DNA of 64,000 nt, from positions 4,135,001-4,199,000 of the forward strand of contig NC_135149.1 of the NCBI RefSeq assembly GCF_050948215.1. Reading direction: 5' to 3'. The stretch is from Halictus rubicundus. Its lineage: Eukaryota; Arthropoda; Insecta; Hymenoptera; Halictidae. The notes under the pieces were generated by a model. It searched no databases, was not told the DNA's origin, and saw nothing but the letters and a program-made list of their open reading frames with translations. Made by a program: the position numbers and the translations under genes. Below, piece by piece: positions 12,396 through 23,648 of the stretch (positions are counted from its first letter, which is position 1; every line of letters starts with the position of its first letter).

Positions 12396-15300
12396 CACAC
12401 CCTCCTCGCGGAGCCCGGGTCCCGCTCCCGGGCCCGCTCGGCGGCCTCCTTCTGGGTCATTACTACCTCACAGAAGGAGGCCACCGCATTCCACGACCCC
12501 ACGCTGTCGACCATGTGGTCGACCACGGTCGACAGCGCGAGGTCCCACCCGCCCACTGCGGCTCGCAGGACACGGCGCGGCCCGGCCCAAGCAGGGCACT
12601 CCTCCAGAGTGTGCCGCGCCGTGTCGACATCTTCGCCGCAGTGGTGGCACTGCGCCGTCGGCTCCCGCCCCATTCTGTGCAGGTACTCTCCAAAACAGCC
12701 GTGGCCGGAGAGCACCTGCGTGAGGCGGAAGGTCAACCTTCCCCGCCTCCCGCACCATATATAAAATATGGGCAGGAGGGCCCGGACAATCGGACGTGTG
12801 GAGGGCGTTAGCAGCGCCCTCCACTCCGATAAACTTTCCGTCCGGGCCTGGCGATTCTGGCCCTCGAGCTCCTCCTCCTCCTCGCGCGTGAGTTCCACCC
12901 CCGGCGGGCGGCGGAAGGAGCGGGCGATGTGGTATAGCTTCGCCCGCTCCGCCGCCACCACAGTGAAGGGTGGAATCACGGCGAGGAGTCCCGCCGCCTC
13001 GGTGGAGATGGTGCGGTACCCCCGTATGACCCGCAAGGCCAGCCGCCGCCGCACTCTTTCTAAGAGTTTGCGGCTGGGCGTGCTGGCCTCGAGCGAGCGG
13101 TGCCATACGGGGGCCCCATACAGGGCTATAGACCGCACCACCTCCACATAGAGGCGGCGTACTTTCACATCCGGCCCCCCGACATTCGGCAGCAGCCGCG
13201 CCAATGCGGCTGCCGTCCTCTCTAGTCGGGGGGCAAGGAGCTCGAAGTGTCCATCGAATCGCCAGCGGCCGTCTATGATCAGGCCCAGGTACCTCATCCT
13301 GGGCCCGATCGCGACGGAGGTTTCAGCGACGCGAATCCGGAGATCCTGACCGCGGGGTAGCCGCCACTCCCGAGGCGAATGCAACCAAATCGCCTCGGTT
13401 TTTGTGGCGGCCACGGTCAACCCCATTCTCCGGATTCGCCCGATCACGCAGTCCAGGGCGGCCTCTCCGAGGTGCCTGGTCCTCCCCCAGTCCCCCCCCC
13501 CCTCGGCATAAACCAGGGTGTCATCCGCATAGCAGATGACACCCGTATCCGGGGGGAGGACAACCCGCAGCACCGCGTCGTACGCCAAGTTCCACAGGAG
13601 CGGTCCGAGGACCGACCCCTGCGGGACGCCGCGGTGCGTCTCCCTCGTGTGCACAACGCTATACCGGCCGGTAAACACCACCTCTCTGCCGCGGAGATAG
13701 TCGCCGACCACCTTCCGGAGATAGGGGGGCACCTGGAAATATTCCATCGCCCCCACTATCTCCCTCCAGGGCAGGGCGTTGAAGGCGTTAGATATATCCA
13801 ACGACACGGCTATCAACACCCTGCCCCGAGCGACAGCCCGCTCCCGGAGGAGGCGCAGACGCTCCAGGGCGTCAATTGTGGAGCGCCCCCTCCGGAATCC
13901 ATACTGGCTGTCGCTCAGGTCGGGACCACCCCGCGACAGATGCCCGACGAGGCGGGCGGCAATTATTCTTTCGAACAGCTTGCCCGCCTCGTCGAGTAAA
14001 CACACCGGCCGGTAAGCAGAGGGAGACTCTGCGGGTTTCCCCTCCTTTTGGAGGAGAACCAGGCACGCTTTCTTCCACTCTTTGGGGAAGACTCCCCGGC
14101 GCAGGCTCGCGTCCATGACGCTCCTGAACGCCAGGGCGAGGACCTCCAGAGCTAAGGCCATTATACCACCGGGAACCCCATCGGGGCCAGGGGCCTTCTT
14201 GCCCCCGGCCCGGAGCTCCCGGATGGCCTGGTACAGCTCCCACTCAGTGACCCGGAACTCGTCCGACCATTCAATGGCCGGACCCGGGGCGCGTTCCCTC
14301 CCCCCCTCACTCAGGGGGAAGAGGGTATCCACTACGCGCCCCAGAAGTTCCGGGTCTAACCGCTCCGTGACCGGGGACGCCCAGGGGCGGAGCTTCCCAA
14401 GCACCGCCTTATACGGGCGCCCCCACGGATCCTCACGGAGGGTGAGCAGGAGCTCATCCCAGGCCTTGGCCTTAGCAGCGGCAATCGCACGCTTGAGGGC
14501 CACGGCCGCCGATCTGTACTCCCTGTACAGCTCGGCGACCCTCGGCTCCGCGTCGCCGCCCAGAAAATGGCGGCGACGGGCGCGGGCATACCGGCGGCGG
14601 GCTCGGCCGGCCGAACTGCGGAGTTCGGCCAGCTCCCCCGACCACCAGTAAACTGACTTTCTCGGGGGCTGAGCTCGGACCCGGGGCATCGCCACGTCAC
14701 AGATCATCTGCAACGCGCCCCGGATCCAAGCCGCCCTCTCGTCTGCCTCGCGCTCCCTGGCCGAAGGCCAGGCGGAGCCGATAATCGCGGCCCTCAGGAG
14801 GTCCCCGTCCAGTCGTTTCAGCGCCCATCTGGGCGCTGACGGGGTGCCACGTCGGAGGGGCGTGTCCAATGGCGAGTCCGAGACCACAGCCACGTCCATC
14901 AGGACGTAACTGTGGTCCGACAAGGTCTCTCCACTCCAGACCCGCCAATTGGACACACGGCGTGAGGCGGCGGCCGTCGCGAATGACACGTCCACTATGG
15001 ACCAGCCATTCCACCTCACGCACGTAGGCACGGAGCCCCGGTTTAACAACCGGAGCTCCATCCCCTCCGCCCAGTCTTCCAGGACTCCGCCTCGGGCGTT
15101 GGTCCCGGGGTTACCCCAGGTGGAGGACCTCGCATTGAGGTCCCCCAGGACCAACACTGGACCGGCTGTATACGGGGCTATCATAAGCCCCAGCCGGTCC
15201 AGGAACATCCCTAATTCGGCGGAGTCATAACTGGGTGAGCTGTAGCACCCCACGACCAGAAATCTCCCCCACTTTACCATCACCATCCCCCTGCCCCGTT

Positions 15301-15535
15301 CGACCACGGAGCAGGGGGGCACAGTCGCCGAGTGGCGACGCCACCATATCGCCACGGAGCCGTCATCGTCCCCGGACCAGTGTGGGTGGTCCGGGACTCT
15401 GTACGGCTCCGTGGCGACGGCCAGGCCAACCCCCCACTCCTCCAGGCACTGGACCATCAGGTCCTGCGCTCGGTGGAAGTGGTTGAGGTTGGCCTGGAGT
15501 ACCGGGAGAGGGGACCTGCGCGGAGTGTGGGCCAT
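12194..15535 (-). CDS. ORF2 of element 2: APE-type endonuclease, reverse transcriptase and CCHC knuckle
   Basis: This is an intact frame of 1113 codons. The N-terminal endonuclease (~residues 8-235) has QANLNH (~14), the catalytic Glu in TEPY (~43), GCYSSPSYDSAE, GDLNARSSTWG (~130) and SDHSYVLMDV (~207). The RT follows: APGPDGVPGGI (~448), RPVCLLDEAGKLFERI (~510), YGFRRGRSTIDAL, SLDISNAFNALPW (~582), GVPQGSVLGPLLWNLAYD (~640), catalytic CYADDT (~668) and MRYLGLIIDGRWRF. A CCHC knuckle (CHHCGEDVDTARHTLEEC) lies near 960-978. The last ~70 residues are a low-complexity tail encoded by tandem hairpin units. The ATG is chosen because it overlaps the ORF1 stop as TAATG and sits just before the endonuclease. 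The protein should nick satellite DNA and prime cDNA from the nick; its actual target preference is inferred from the two insertions in this window. Confidence 0.95.
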   Translation of the reverse strand: MAHTPRRSPLPVLQANLNHFHRAQDLMVQCLEEWGVGLAVATEPYRVPDHPHWSGDDDGSVAIWWRRHSATVPPCSVVERGRGMVMVKWGRFLVVGCYSSPSYDSAELGMFLDRLGLMIAPYTAGPVLVLGDLNARSSTWGNPGTNARGGVLEDWAEGMELRLLNRGSVPTCVRWNGWSIVDVSFATAAASRRVSNWRVWSGETLSDHSYVLMDVAVVSDSPLDTPLRRGTPSAPRWALKRLDGDLLRAAIIGSAWPSAREREADERAAWIRGALQMICDVAMPRVRAQPPRKSVYWWSGELAELRSSAGRARRRYARARRRHFLGGDAEPRVAELYREYRSAAVALKRAIAAAKAKAWDELLLTLREDPWGRPYKAVLGKLRPWASPVTERLDPELLGRVVDTLFPLSEGGRERAPGPAIEWSDEFRVTEWELYQAIRELRAGGKKAPGPDGVPGGIMALALEVLALAFRSVMDASLRRGVFPKEWKKACLVLLQKEGKPAESPSAYRPVCLLDEAGKLFERIIAARLVGHLSRGGPDLSDSQYGFRRGRSTIDALERLRLLRERAVARGRVLIAVSLDISNAFNALPWREIVGAMEYFQVPPYLRKVVGDYLRGREVVFTGRYSVVHTRETHRGVPQGSVLGPLLWNLAYDAVLRVVLPPDTGVICYADDTLVYAEGGGDWGRTRHLGEAALDCVIGRIRRMGLTVAATKTEAIWLHSPREWRLPRGQDLRIRVAETSVAIGPRMRYLGLIIDGRWRFDGHFELLAPRLERTAAALARLLPNVGGPDVKVRRLYVEVVRSIALYGAPVWHRSLEASTPSRKLLERVRRRLALRVIRGYRTISTEAAGLLAVIPPFTVVAAERAKLYHIARSFRRPPGVELTREEEEELEGQNRQARTESLSEWRALLTPSTRPIVRALLPIFYIWCGRRGRLTFRLTQVLSGHGCFGEYLHRMGREPTAQCHHCGEDVDTARHTLEECPAWAGPRRVLRAAVGGWDLALSTVVDHMVDSVGSWNAVASFCEVVMTQKEAAERARERDPGSARRVWARGRPPRRRVPPRMGAERAGRARGSPPRQRVPPVVGGGVGLARGVSPRPVMPPQLGAVNSGARGVS

Positions 15536-15537
15536 TA
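15533..15537 (-). promoter_or_regulatory. TAATG stop-start overlap between ORF1 and ORF2
   Basis: On the minus strand the ORF1 stop (TAA, 15537-15535) shares its last A with the ORF2 start (ATG, 15535-15533). In SART1, another R1-clade element, a stop-start overlap of this kind is known to drive ORF2 translation by termination-reinitiation. The same mechanism here is inference. Confidence 0.85.
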
Positions 15538-17574
15538 GTTGGCCTCTGTGCTGGTCCCCTCCTCTGCGGTCCCGCTAGGGCCCGCCTCCACCTCCATCGT
15601 CTCCCCCTCATTTGGGTTTGGGGGAGCGGCCGACTTCCCCCCCGGGGTAATCGGCGCCGCGCTTTTGGGGGACGCCACACCGTCCCCCTTTGCGCCCTTC
15701 TTCTTTTTGGGCGGCGGGGAGCACGCCTTGCTCCCCGCCTTGTGGCCCGCCGGCCTGCCTACCGCAGCGCACACCACGCAGTGTGGTGGCGCCCTGCATT
15801 CCACCGCCCGGTGGCTGGCGTCCCCGCAGCGGTAACAGTGACCGCTGCGGTCGACATCCGCAGTGCATCGCTGCCGTACATGGCCTAGGGCCAGGCAGCG
15901 AAAACACTGCAACGGACGCGGAGCCAAGACTACCACCTGGGCGGTGGACCACCCCACTCGCACCCTGCCGGCCTTTTCTATGGCCAGCGCGGCCACGGCC
16001 GGGCACTGTACCCAAACAGTGCCGAGTCCGTTGGGCGGAGCTTTGAGCTCGCCCACCCTGACGGACTCGGCGGCACAGCCCCCGGCCTCCGCCACCGCCG
16101 CCGTCACCTCCTGGGGGGTGACCGACACCTCCAGGCCCGTGAGGCGAAACTCCGCCTTTTTGACGGGCCTGGAGACCCTCACCTCCATCCCTCCCAGGAC
16201 GGTGGCCATCCTGGCCGCCAGGGCGTCGGCCTTCGGGCCCCCGTCGGCACCAGGGACCTCAATAATGAGGCCCCCGGTGACCGCCCGCTTCCAATTGAGG
16301 GCCCGATGCCTAGGGCATCTAAGTTGACGCCCTGGCGGGCCCTCCTCACGGCCTCCTCATACGAGGCCTTGCTCCCCTCGGGGACGGTCAAGGTGACCGC
16401 CGCCGCGCGGGGAGGGGCCTTCACCCTGGCCACTGGTTTCCCCCCCCTCGGGGCGGGGGCAACGGCCTTCCTGGCCTTGGAGGTGCCGGCCGCGGATGCC
16501 GTAGCCTGGGACGCAGCCTTGGCCTTGCCCTTTCCCTTCTTCCTGACGACTTCTGACCAGGTATCCCCTTTATCGGGGACACCCGGTGCTGGCGGAGAAG
16601 GGGCGGGGGCCGGGGTGGCGACGGGGGCGCTCCCCCCCGCAGAATTTCCGCCTTTCTTCCTCGCGGAGGGATCTCAGACCCTCCTCCATGAGGGCCCGCA
16701 TCTGCGCCATAACGTCCGATGCGGGCGCCATGGTGGCCACGCCGGCGCCGGGAGCCGGCAGGAGAGGAGCGTCCCGCAACCGCTTTACGGCCATCAGTTC
16801 TCCCCTGATGGCCTCCAGCGATTCGCGGGTCCCTCGGAGCTCCCTCTCCAACGCCGCGCATCTCTCCCGGAGAGCGCTCTCCCCGGGGCTCGCTACGGGC
16901 GTAACGCAGGAGCAAGCCGCAGGGTGTCCACCCTGGACACCCCTACGGTCCATCTCCCGTGCGCATGCCTTGATGTCGCCGGAGGCTTCCCGGAAGGCCT
17001 TAAGGTACGTGCCCTTAAGATTGCCGGACCTCTCGGCCAGCTCGCGGACCTCGTCGGACCGCTCTACCATTAGAGCGGTCAGCTCCCCGGGGAGCAGGCT
17101 CCGTATATCCGGCCGCGCTGGATCCTCCAGACGCTCACGCTCGCGATCCCGCTTGCGCTTTTTCCCAGCGCCACTGGAGGAGGCTGTCACGGAGATGATC
17201 GACAGCCCGTCATCCTCCAGGTCCAGGATCGGAGTCCCCCTCCCAGGCCGGGGCCTGAGATCCCGGGGAACCGGAAGAAGCGGCGGTCCCATCACCAACG
17301 GCGTGGGTACCGCCGGGGCCGGCTGCCCCATAACCTGTGGTGGCACAGGTGCCACCACAGCTCCCCCCTCAACCACTTCCGGGTGTGGTTCCCCCTCCTT
17401 TCCCTCTACAATATTATTTTTGTTCGATTCCATAATAAATCCCACGAGCATGGCGGGAAAAGAGGTCCACCCGGGCAGAGCCCCCACTACCCGGGTAAGG
17501 CTAGATACACACTGGAGGCGCCAGGTATCCAGTGGTGGTTGGTGCGCTCGCGACTGGTGTACCCCACCAGCCAC
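15535..17574 (-). pseudogene. ORF1 (gag-like, CCHC zinc knuckles) of element 2, interrupted by two frameshifts
   Basis: This is an RNA-binding gag-like protein of an R1-clade element. Three consecutive pieces lie in two frames. The N-terminal part (17574 to ~16640) is rich in Pro and charged residues, with a predicted helical region (SLLPGELTALMVERSDEVRE and following) and a central LREEERR. The middle part (~16640 to ~16310, shifted frame) has TWSEVVRKKGKGKAK and YEEAVRRARQGVNL. The C-terminal part (~16300-15535, back in the first frame) has the conserved gag core (VKKAEFRLTGLEVSVTPQEV) and the zinc knuckles CFRCLALGHVRQRC, CYRCGDASHRAVEC and a third Cys cluster (CVVC...). One shift falls near the G/C run at ~16628-16665, the other near ~16300-16315. 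They cancel, so the end of ORF1 stays in register with the TAATG. The true start may be a later ATG (MESNKNN, near 17432). The frameshifts may be real decay or errors in GC homopolymers. Confidence 0.8.
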
Positions 17575-18030
17575 GCCCTGTTGCCAGGGCGTACCCTCTC
17601 ACCGCGCACCGGAGCTTAGGGTTGGGGATTTTTATAGAGGTTATCATCCTCGCGGCCCGGCCGGTTAAGGCAAGACCACCGTTCCGGTAAAACATGACCA
17701 CCGGTTTACGGCAAGAGCCCTGCGGCGACCTCCCCGGTCGTTATCGCAGGACCCATTCCGCGGTTTTTCATCCCTCCGTGTGAGCCTTACCGGCAAGGGA
17801 GGCCCTGCCAGGATCCGAAGATCCCGCCGGCATCGCCTCACACATCATTAGGACTACTTCCCGCGGAATACCCCTCGCTCCGTTAGCAACACACAACTAT
17901 GTGTGTTCCCAGGGACCACCACGAGGAGGTGGAGCGTAGAGGATTTTAGGGATATGACCGCCACCACTGTGGCATACCTAGTAGTGGATCCGAGTCACCA
18001 CTACTAAGCCCATATCCCCTCGGTCCCCTC
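17575..18030 (-). other. 5' UTR of element 2
   Basis: About 455 bp upstream of ORF1 on the element strand, with no convincing open frame. The extreme 5' end can fold as nested stems: outer arms 17949-17956 (GGGATATG) with 18011-18018 (CATATCCC), and inner arms 17979-17987 (TAGTAGTGG) with 17998-18006 (CCACTACTA). R1-clade elements carry internal promoters at their 5' end; I cannot point to the promoter itself. Confidence 0.7.
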
Positions 18031-20755
18031 CCTTATAGTATCCTATCCTCTATCATATCCAAACCTATATCCTATCCTCTATCCTATCCTATCCTCTATC
18101 CTATCGTATCCTCTATCCTATCCTATCCTCCATCCTATCCTATCCTCTATACTATCTTATCCTCTATCCTATCCTATCCTCTATCCTATCCTATCCTCTA
18201 TGCTATCCTATCCTCTATTCTATCCTATCCTCTATCCTATCCTATCCTCTATCCTATCCTATCCTCTATCCTATCCTATCCTCTATCCTATCCTATCCTC
18301 TATCCTATCCTATCCTCTATCCTATCCTACCCTCTATCATATCCAATCCTATATCCTATCCTATCTCCTATCCAATCCTATCCTCTTTCCTATCCTATCC
18401 TCAATCCTATTCTGTCCTCTATCCTATCCTATCCTCTATCCTATCCTCAATCCTATCCAATCCCCTATCCTATCCTCTGTCCTATAATATCCTCTATCCT
18501 ATATTATAGTCTATCCTATCCTATCCTCTATCCTATCGTATCCTCTATCCTATCCTATCCTCCATCCTATCCTATCCTCTATCCTAACCTATCCTCTATC
18601 CTATCATATCCTCTATCCTGTAATATCCTCTATCCTATCCTATCCTCTATCCTATCCTATCCTCCATCCTAACCTATCCTCGATCGTATCGTATCCTCTA
18701 TCCTATCGTATCCTCTATCCTATCACATCCTCTATCCTATCGTATCCTCTATCCTATCCCATCCTCTATCCTATCCTATGGTCTATCCTATAATATCCTC
18801 TATCCTATCCAATCATCTATCCTATACTCTATCCTATAATATCCTCTATCCTATCCTATCCTGTATCCTATCCTATCCTCTATTCTATCGTATCCTCTGT
18901 CCTATCCTATCCCCTATCCTATCGTATCCTCTATCCTATAATATCCTCTATCCTATCCTATACTCTATCCTATAATATCCTCTATCCTATCCTATCCTCT
19001 ACCCTATCCAATCCCCTATCTTATCCTCTATCCTATCATATTCTCTATCCTGTCCCATCCTCTATCCTGTCCTACCCTCTATCCTATCCTATCCTCTATG
19101 CTATCCTCTATCCTATCCTCTATCCTATAATATCCTCTATCCTATCCTATCCTGTATCCTATAATATCCTCTATCCTATCCTATCCTGTATCCTATCCTA
19201 TCCTCTATTCTATCGTATCCTCTGTCCTATCCTATCCCCTATCCTATCGTATCCTCTATCCTATAATATCCTCTATCCTATCCTATACTCTATCCTATAA
19301 TATCCTCTATCCTATCCTATCCTCTACCCTATCCAATCCCCTATCTTATCCTCTATCCTATCATATTCTCTATCCTGTCCCATCCTCTATCCTGTCCTAC
19401 CCTCTATCCTATCCTATCCTCTATGCTATCCTCTATCCTATCCTCTATCCTATAATATCCTCTATCCTATCCTATCCTGTATCCTATAATATCCTCTATC
19501 CTATCCTATCCTGTATCCTATCCTATCCTCTATTCTATCGTATCCTCTGTCCTATCCTATCCCCTATCCTATCGTATCCTCTATCCTATAATATCCTCTA
19601 TCCTATCCTATACTCTATCCTATAATATCCTCTATCCTATCCTATCCTCTACCCTATCCAATCCCCTATCTTATCCTCTATCCTATCATATTCTCTATCC
19701 TGTCCCATCCTCTATCCTGTCCTACCCTCTATCCTATCCTATCCTCTATGCTATCCTCTATCCTATCCTCTATCCTATAATATCCTCTATCCTATCCTAT
19801 CCTGTATCCTATAATATCCTCTATCCTATCCTATCCTCTACCCTACCCAATCCCCTATCTTATCCTCTATCCTATCCTATTCACTATCCTGTCCTATCCT
19901 CTATCCTATCCTATCCTCTATCCTATCCTGTCCCCTATCCTATATTATACTCTATCCTATCCTGTCCTCTATCCTATCCTATCCTCTATCCTATCCTATC
20001 CTCTATCCTATCCTATCCTCTATCCTATCCTATTCTCCATCCTATCCTATCCTCTATCCTATCCTATCCTCTATCCTATCCTATAATTTATTCTATCCTA
20101 TCCTCTTTCCTATCCTATCCTCTATCGTATCCTATCCTCTAACCTATCCTATCCTCTATCCTATCCTATCCTCTATACTATCCTCTATCCTATCCTATCC
20201 TCTATCGTATCCCATCCTCTATCCTATCCGGCCCTCTATCCTATCCTATCCTCTATCCTATCGTATCCTCTATCATATCCTGTCCCCTATCCTATCCTAT
20301 ACTCTATCCTATACTATCCTCTATCCTATCCTATCCTCTATCCTATCCAATCCTCTATCCTATCTTCTATTCTATCCTCTATCCTATCCTATCCTATATC
20401 CTATAATATCCTGTATCCTATCCTATACTCAATCCTATCCTATCCTCTGTCCTATCCTATCCTGTATCCTATCCTATCCTATCCTCTATCCTATCCTATC
20501 CTCTATCCTATCCTAACCTCTGTCCTATCCTATCCTGTATCCTATCCTATCCTATCCTCTACCCTATACTATCCTCTATCCTATCCTATCCTGTATCCTA
20601 TAATATCCTCTATCCTATCCTATCCTCTACCCTACCCAATCCCCTATCTTATCCTCTATCCTATCCTATTCACTATCCTGTCCTATCCTCTATCCTATCC
20701 TATCCTCTATCCTATCCTGTCCCCTATCCTATATTATACTCTATCATATACTATC
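18031..20755. repeat. Satellite, family A (segment 3)
   Basis: This continues the same higher-order unit interrupted by element 2: TTATAGTATCC starts at 18033 and the following ~480 bp match 3701-4140, 6394-6850 and 9006-9460, with one visible change (AAACCTATATCC at ~18061). The 325-bp triplication lies inside. Family A markers (CCTGTCCCCTATCCTATATT) last occur at ~20720. No gene is seen. Confidence 0.92.
18836..19810. repeat. 325-bp tandem triplication of satellite
   Basis: Three head-to-tail copies of 325 bp: 18836-19160, 19161-19485 and 19486-19810. Each starts ATAATATCCTCTATCC and contains the single CTATG (19096, 19421, 19746), giving an exact 325-bp step. The sequence diverges from the pattern after ~19830. 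Confidence 0.88.
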
Positions 20756-22082
20756 CTCTATCCTATCCAATCCTATCCTCTATCCTATCCTGTCCTCTAT
20801 CCTATCAAATCCCCTATCCTATCCTCTATCCTATCCTATCCTCTATCCTATCCTATCCTCCATCCTATTCTATCCTCTATAATATCGTATCCTCTATCCT
20901 ATTCTATCCTCTATAATAACGTATCCTCTATCCTATCCTGTCCTCTATCCTATAATATCCTCTATCCTATCCTCTATCCTATCCTATCCTCAATCCTAAC
21001 CTATCCCCTATCCTATCCCATACTCTATCCTATCCTATCCTCTATCCTATCCTATCCTCTATCCTATCCTATCCTCTATCCTATCCTATAATCTATCCTA
21101 TCCTATCCTATATCCTATCCTATCCTCTATCGTATCCCATCCTCTATCCTATCCGGCCCTCTATCCTATCCTATCCTCCATCCTATCCTCTCCTCTATCA
21201 TATCCTGTCCCCTATCCTATCCTATACTCTATCCTATACTATCCTCTATCCTATCCTATCCTCTATCGTATCCTATCCTCTATCCTATCCTATCCTCTGT
21301 ACTATCCTCTATCCAATCCTATCCTCTATCGTATCCCATCCTCTATCCTATCCGGCCCTCTATCCTATCCTATCCTCTATCCTATCCTATCCTCAATCCT
21401 ATCCTATCCTCAATCCTATCCTATACTCTATCCTATCCTATCCTCTGTTCCATCCTATCCTCTATCCTATCCTATCCACTATCCTATCGTATCCTCTATC
21501 CTATCCCATCCTCTATCCTATCCTATCGCCTATCCTATAATATCTTCTATCCTATTCAATCCTCTATCCTATCCTCTATCCTATCCTATCCTCTATCCTA
21601 TAATATCCTCTATACTATCCTATCCTCTATACTATCCTATCCTCTATCCTATAATATCCTCTATCCTATCCTATTCTCTATCCTATCCTATCCTCTATCC
21701 TATCGTATCCTCTATCCTATCCCATCCTCTATCCTATCCTGCCCTCTATCCTATCCTATCCTATCCTGAATCCCATAATATCCTCTATCCTATCCTGTCC
21801 TCTATCCTATCATATCCTCTATCCTATCCTATCCTCTATCCTAACCTATCCTCTATCCTATCATATCCTCAATGCTATCCTGCATCCTATCCCATCCTCT
21901 ATCCTATTGGATCCTATATCCTATAATATCCTCTATCCTATCCTATACTTTATCCTATCCTATCCTCTGTCCTATCCTATTTTCTATCCTATCCTATCCT
22001 CTATCCTATCCTGTCCTCTATCCTATCCTATCCTCTATCCAATCCTATCCTATCCTCTATCCTATCCTATCCTCTATCCTAT

Positions 22083-23648
22083 CATGTCCTCTATCCTATC
22101 AAATCCCCTATCCTATCCTCTATCATATCCTATCCTCTATCCTATCCTATCCTCCATCGTATCCTATCCTCTATCCTATCCTATCCTCCATCCTATCCTA
22201 TCCTCTATCGTATCCTATCGTCTATCCTATCCAATCCCCTATCCTATCCTCTATCATATCCTATCCTCTATCCTATAATATCAGTAATCATATCCTATCC
22301 TATCCTCTATCATATCCAATCCCCTATCCTATCCTCTATCCTATCCTATCCTCTATCCTATCCTATCCTCTATCCTATCCTATCCTCTATCCTATCCTAT
22401 CCTCTATCCTGTCCTATCCTCTATCCTATCATATCCTCTATCCTATCCTATCCTCTATCCTATCCTATCCTATATCCTATCCTATCCTCTATCCTATCCT
22501 ATCCTCTATCCTATTCTATAATCTATCCTATCCTATCCTCTATCCTATCCTATCCTCTATCGTATCCTATCCTCTATCCTATCCTATCCTCTATCCTATC
22601 CTATCCTCTATACTATCCTCTATCCTATCCTATCCTCTTTCCTATCCTATCCTCTATCCTATCCTATCCTCTATCCTATCCTATCCTCTATCCTATCCTA
22701 TCCTCTATCCTATCCTATAATCTATCCTATCCTATCCTCTATCCTATCCTATCCTCTATCGTATCCCATCCTCTATCCTATCCGGCCCTCTATCCTATCC
22801 TATCCTCCATCCTATCCTCTCCTCTATCATATCCTGTCCCCTATCCTATCCTATACTCTATCCTATACTATCCTCTATCCTATCCTATCCTCTATCGTAT
22901 CCTATCCTCTATCCTATCCTATCCTCTATACTATCCTCTATCCTATCCTATCCTCTATCGTATCCCTTCCTCTATCCTATCCGGCCCTCTATCCTATCCT
23001 ATCCTCTATCCTATCCTATCCTCTATCCTATATCATCCTCTATCCTATCATACCCTCTATCCTAACCTATCCTGTATGCTATAATATCCTCTATCCTATC
23101 CTATCCTCTACCCTATCCAATCCCCTATCCTATCCTCTATCCTATCCTATCCTCTATCCTTTCCTATCCTCTATCCTATACTATCCTATATCCTATCGCA
23201 TCCTCAATCCTATCCTATCCTCAAACCTACCCCATACTCTATCCTATCCTATCCTGTATCCTATAATATCCTCTATCCTATCATATCCTCTATCCGATCC
23301 TACCCTCTATCCTATCCTATCCTCTATCCTATCCTATCCTCAATCCTATCCTATCCTCAATCCTATCCTATACTCTATCCTATCCTATCCTCTGTCCCAT
23401 CCTATCCTCTATCCTATCCTAACCTCTATCCTATCGTATCCTCTATCCTATCCCATCCTCTATCCTATCCTATCGTCTATCCTATAATATCTTCTATCCT
23501 ATTCAATCCTCTATCCTATCCTCTATCCTATCCTATTCTCTATCCTATCCTATCCTCTATCCTATCGTATCCTCTATCCTATCCCATCCTCTATCCTATC
23601 CTGCCCTCTATCATATCCTATCCTGTATCCCATAATATCCTCTATCCT
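22083..23648. repeat. Satellite segment duplicated at 28849-30228
   Basis: 22442-23648 aligns with 29022-30228 at a constant offset of 6580 bp, with a few point changes (for example 23064-23076). Upstream, 22083-22260 aligns with 28849-29026 at offset 6766, so this copy has ~186 extra bp at ~22262-22441. Confidence 0.8.

Larger units (their letters stand above)
11599..18030 (-). mobile_element. Element 2: full-length R1-clade (TRAS/SART/R1-like) non-LTR retrotransposon
   Basis: A ~6.4-kb GC-rich insert with the classic two-ORF R1-clade layout on the minus strand: 5' UTR (17575-18030), gag-like ORF1 with CCHC knuckles (17574-15535), ORF2 with endonuclease and RT (15535-12194), 3' UTR and poly(A) (11621-11599). 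Left flank ...CCTATCCC and right flank TTATAGTATCC rebuild the intact marker seen at 3698, 6391 and 9003, so the insertion point is CCC/TTATAG. A CCC at both borders (11596-11598 and 18030-18032) could be a 3-bp duplication or chance identity. ORF2 is intact but ORF1 is frameshifted, so this copy is probably not autonomous unless the frameshifts are sequencing errors. R1-clade members often insert at specific targets (rDNA, telomeric repeats, microsatellites). Confidence 0.93.

Noticed and set aside
17900..18030. An HDV-like ribozyme at the 5' end of element 2
   Set aside because: Nested stems are visible, but I could not place the five paired regions and catalytic C of the double pseudoknot, so it is listed only as a structure to test.
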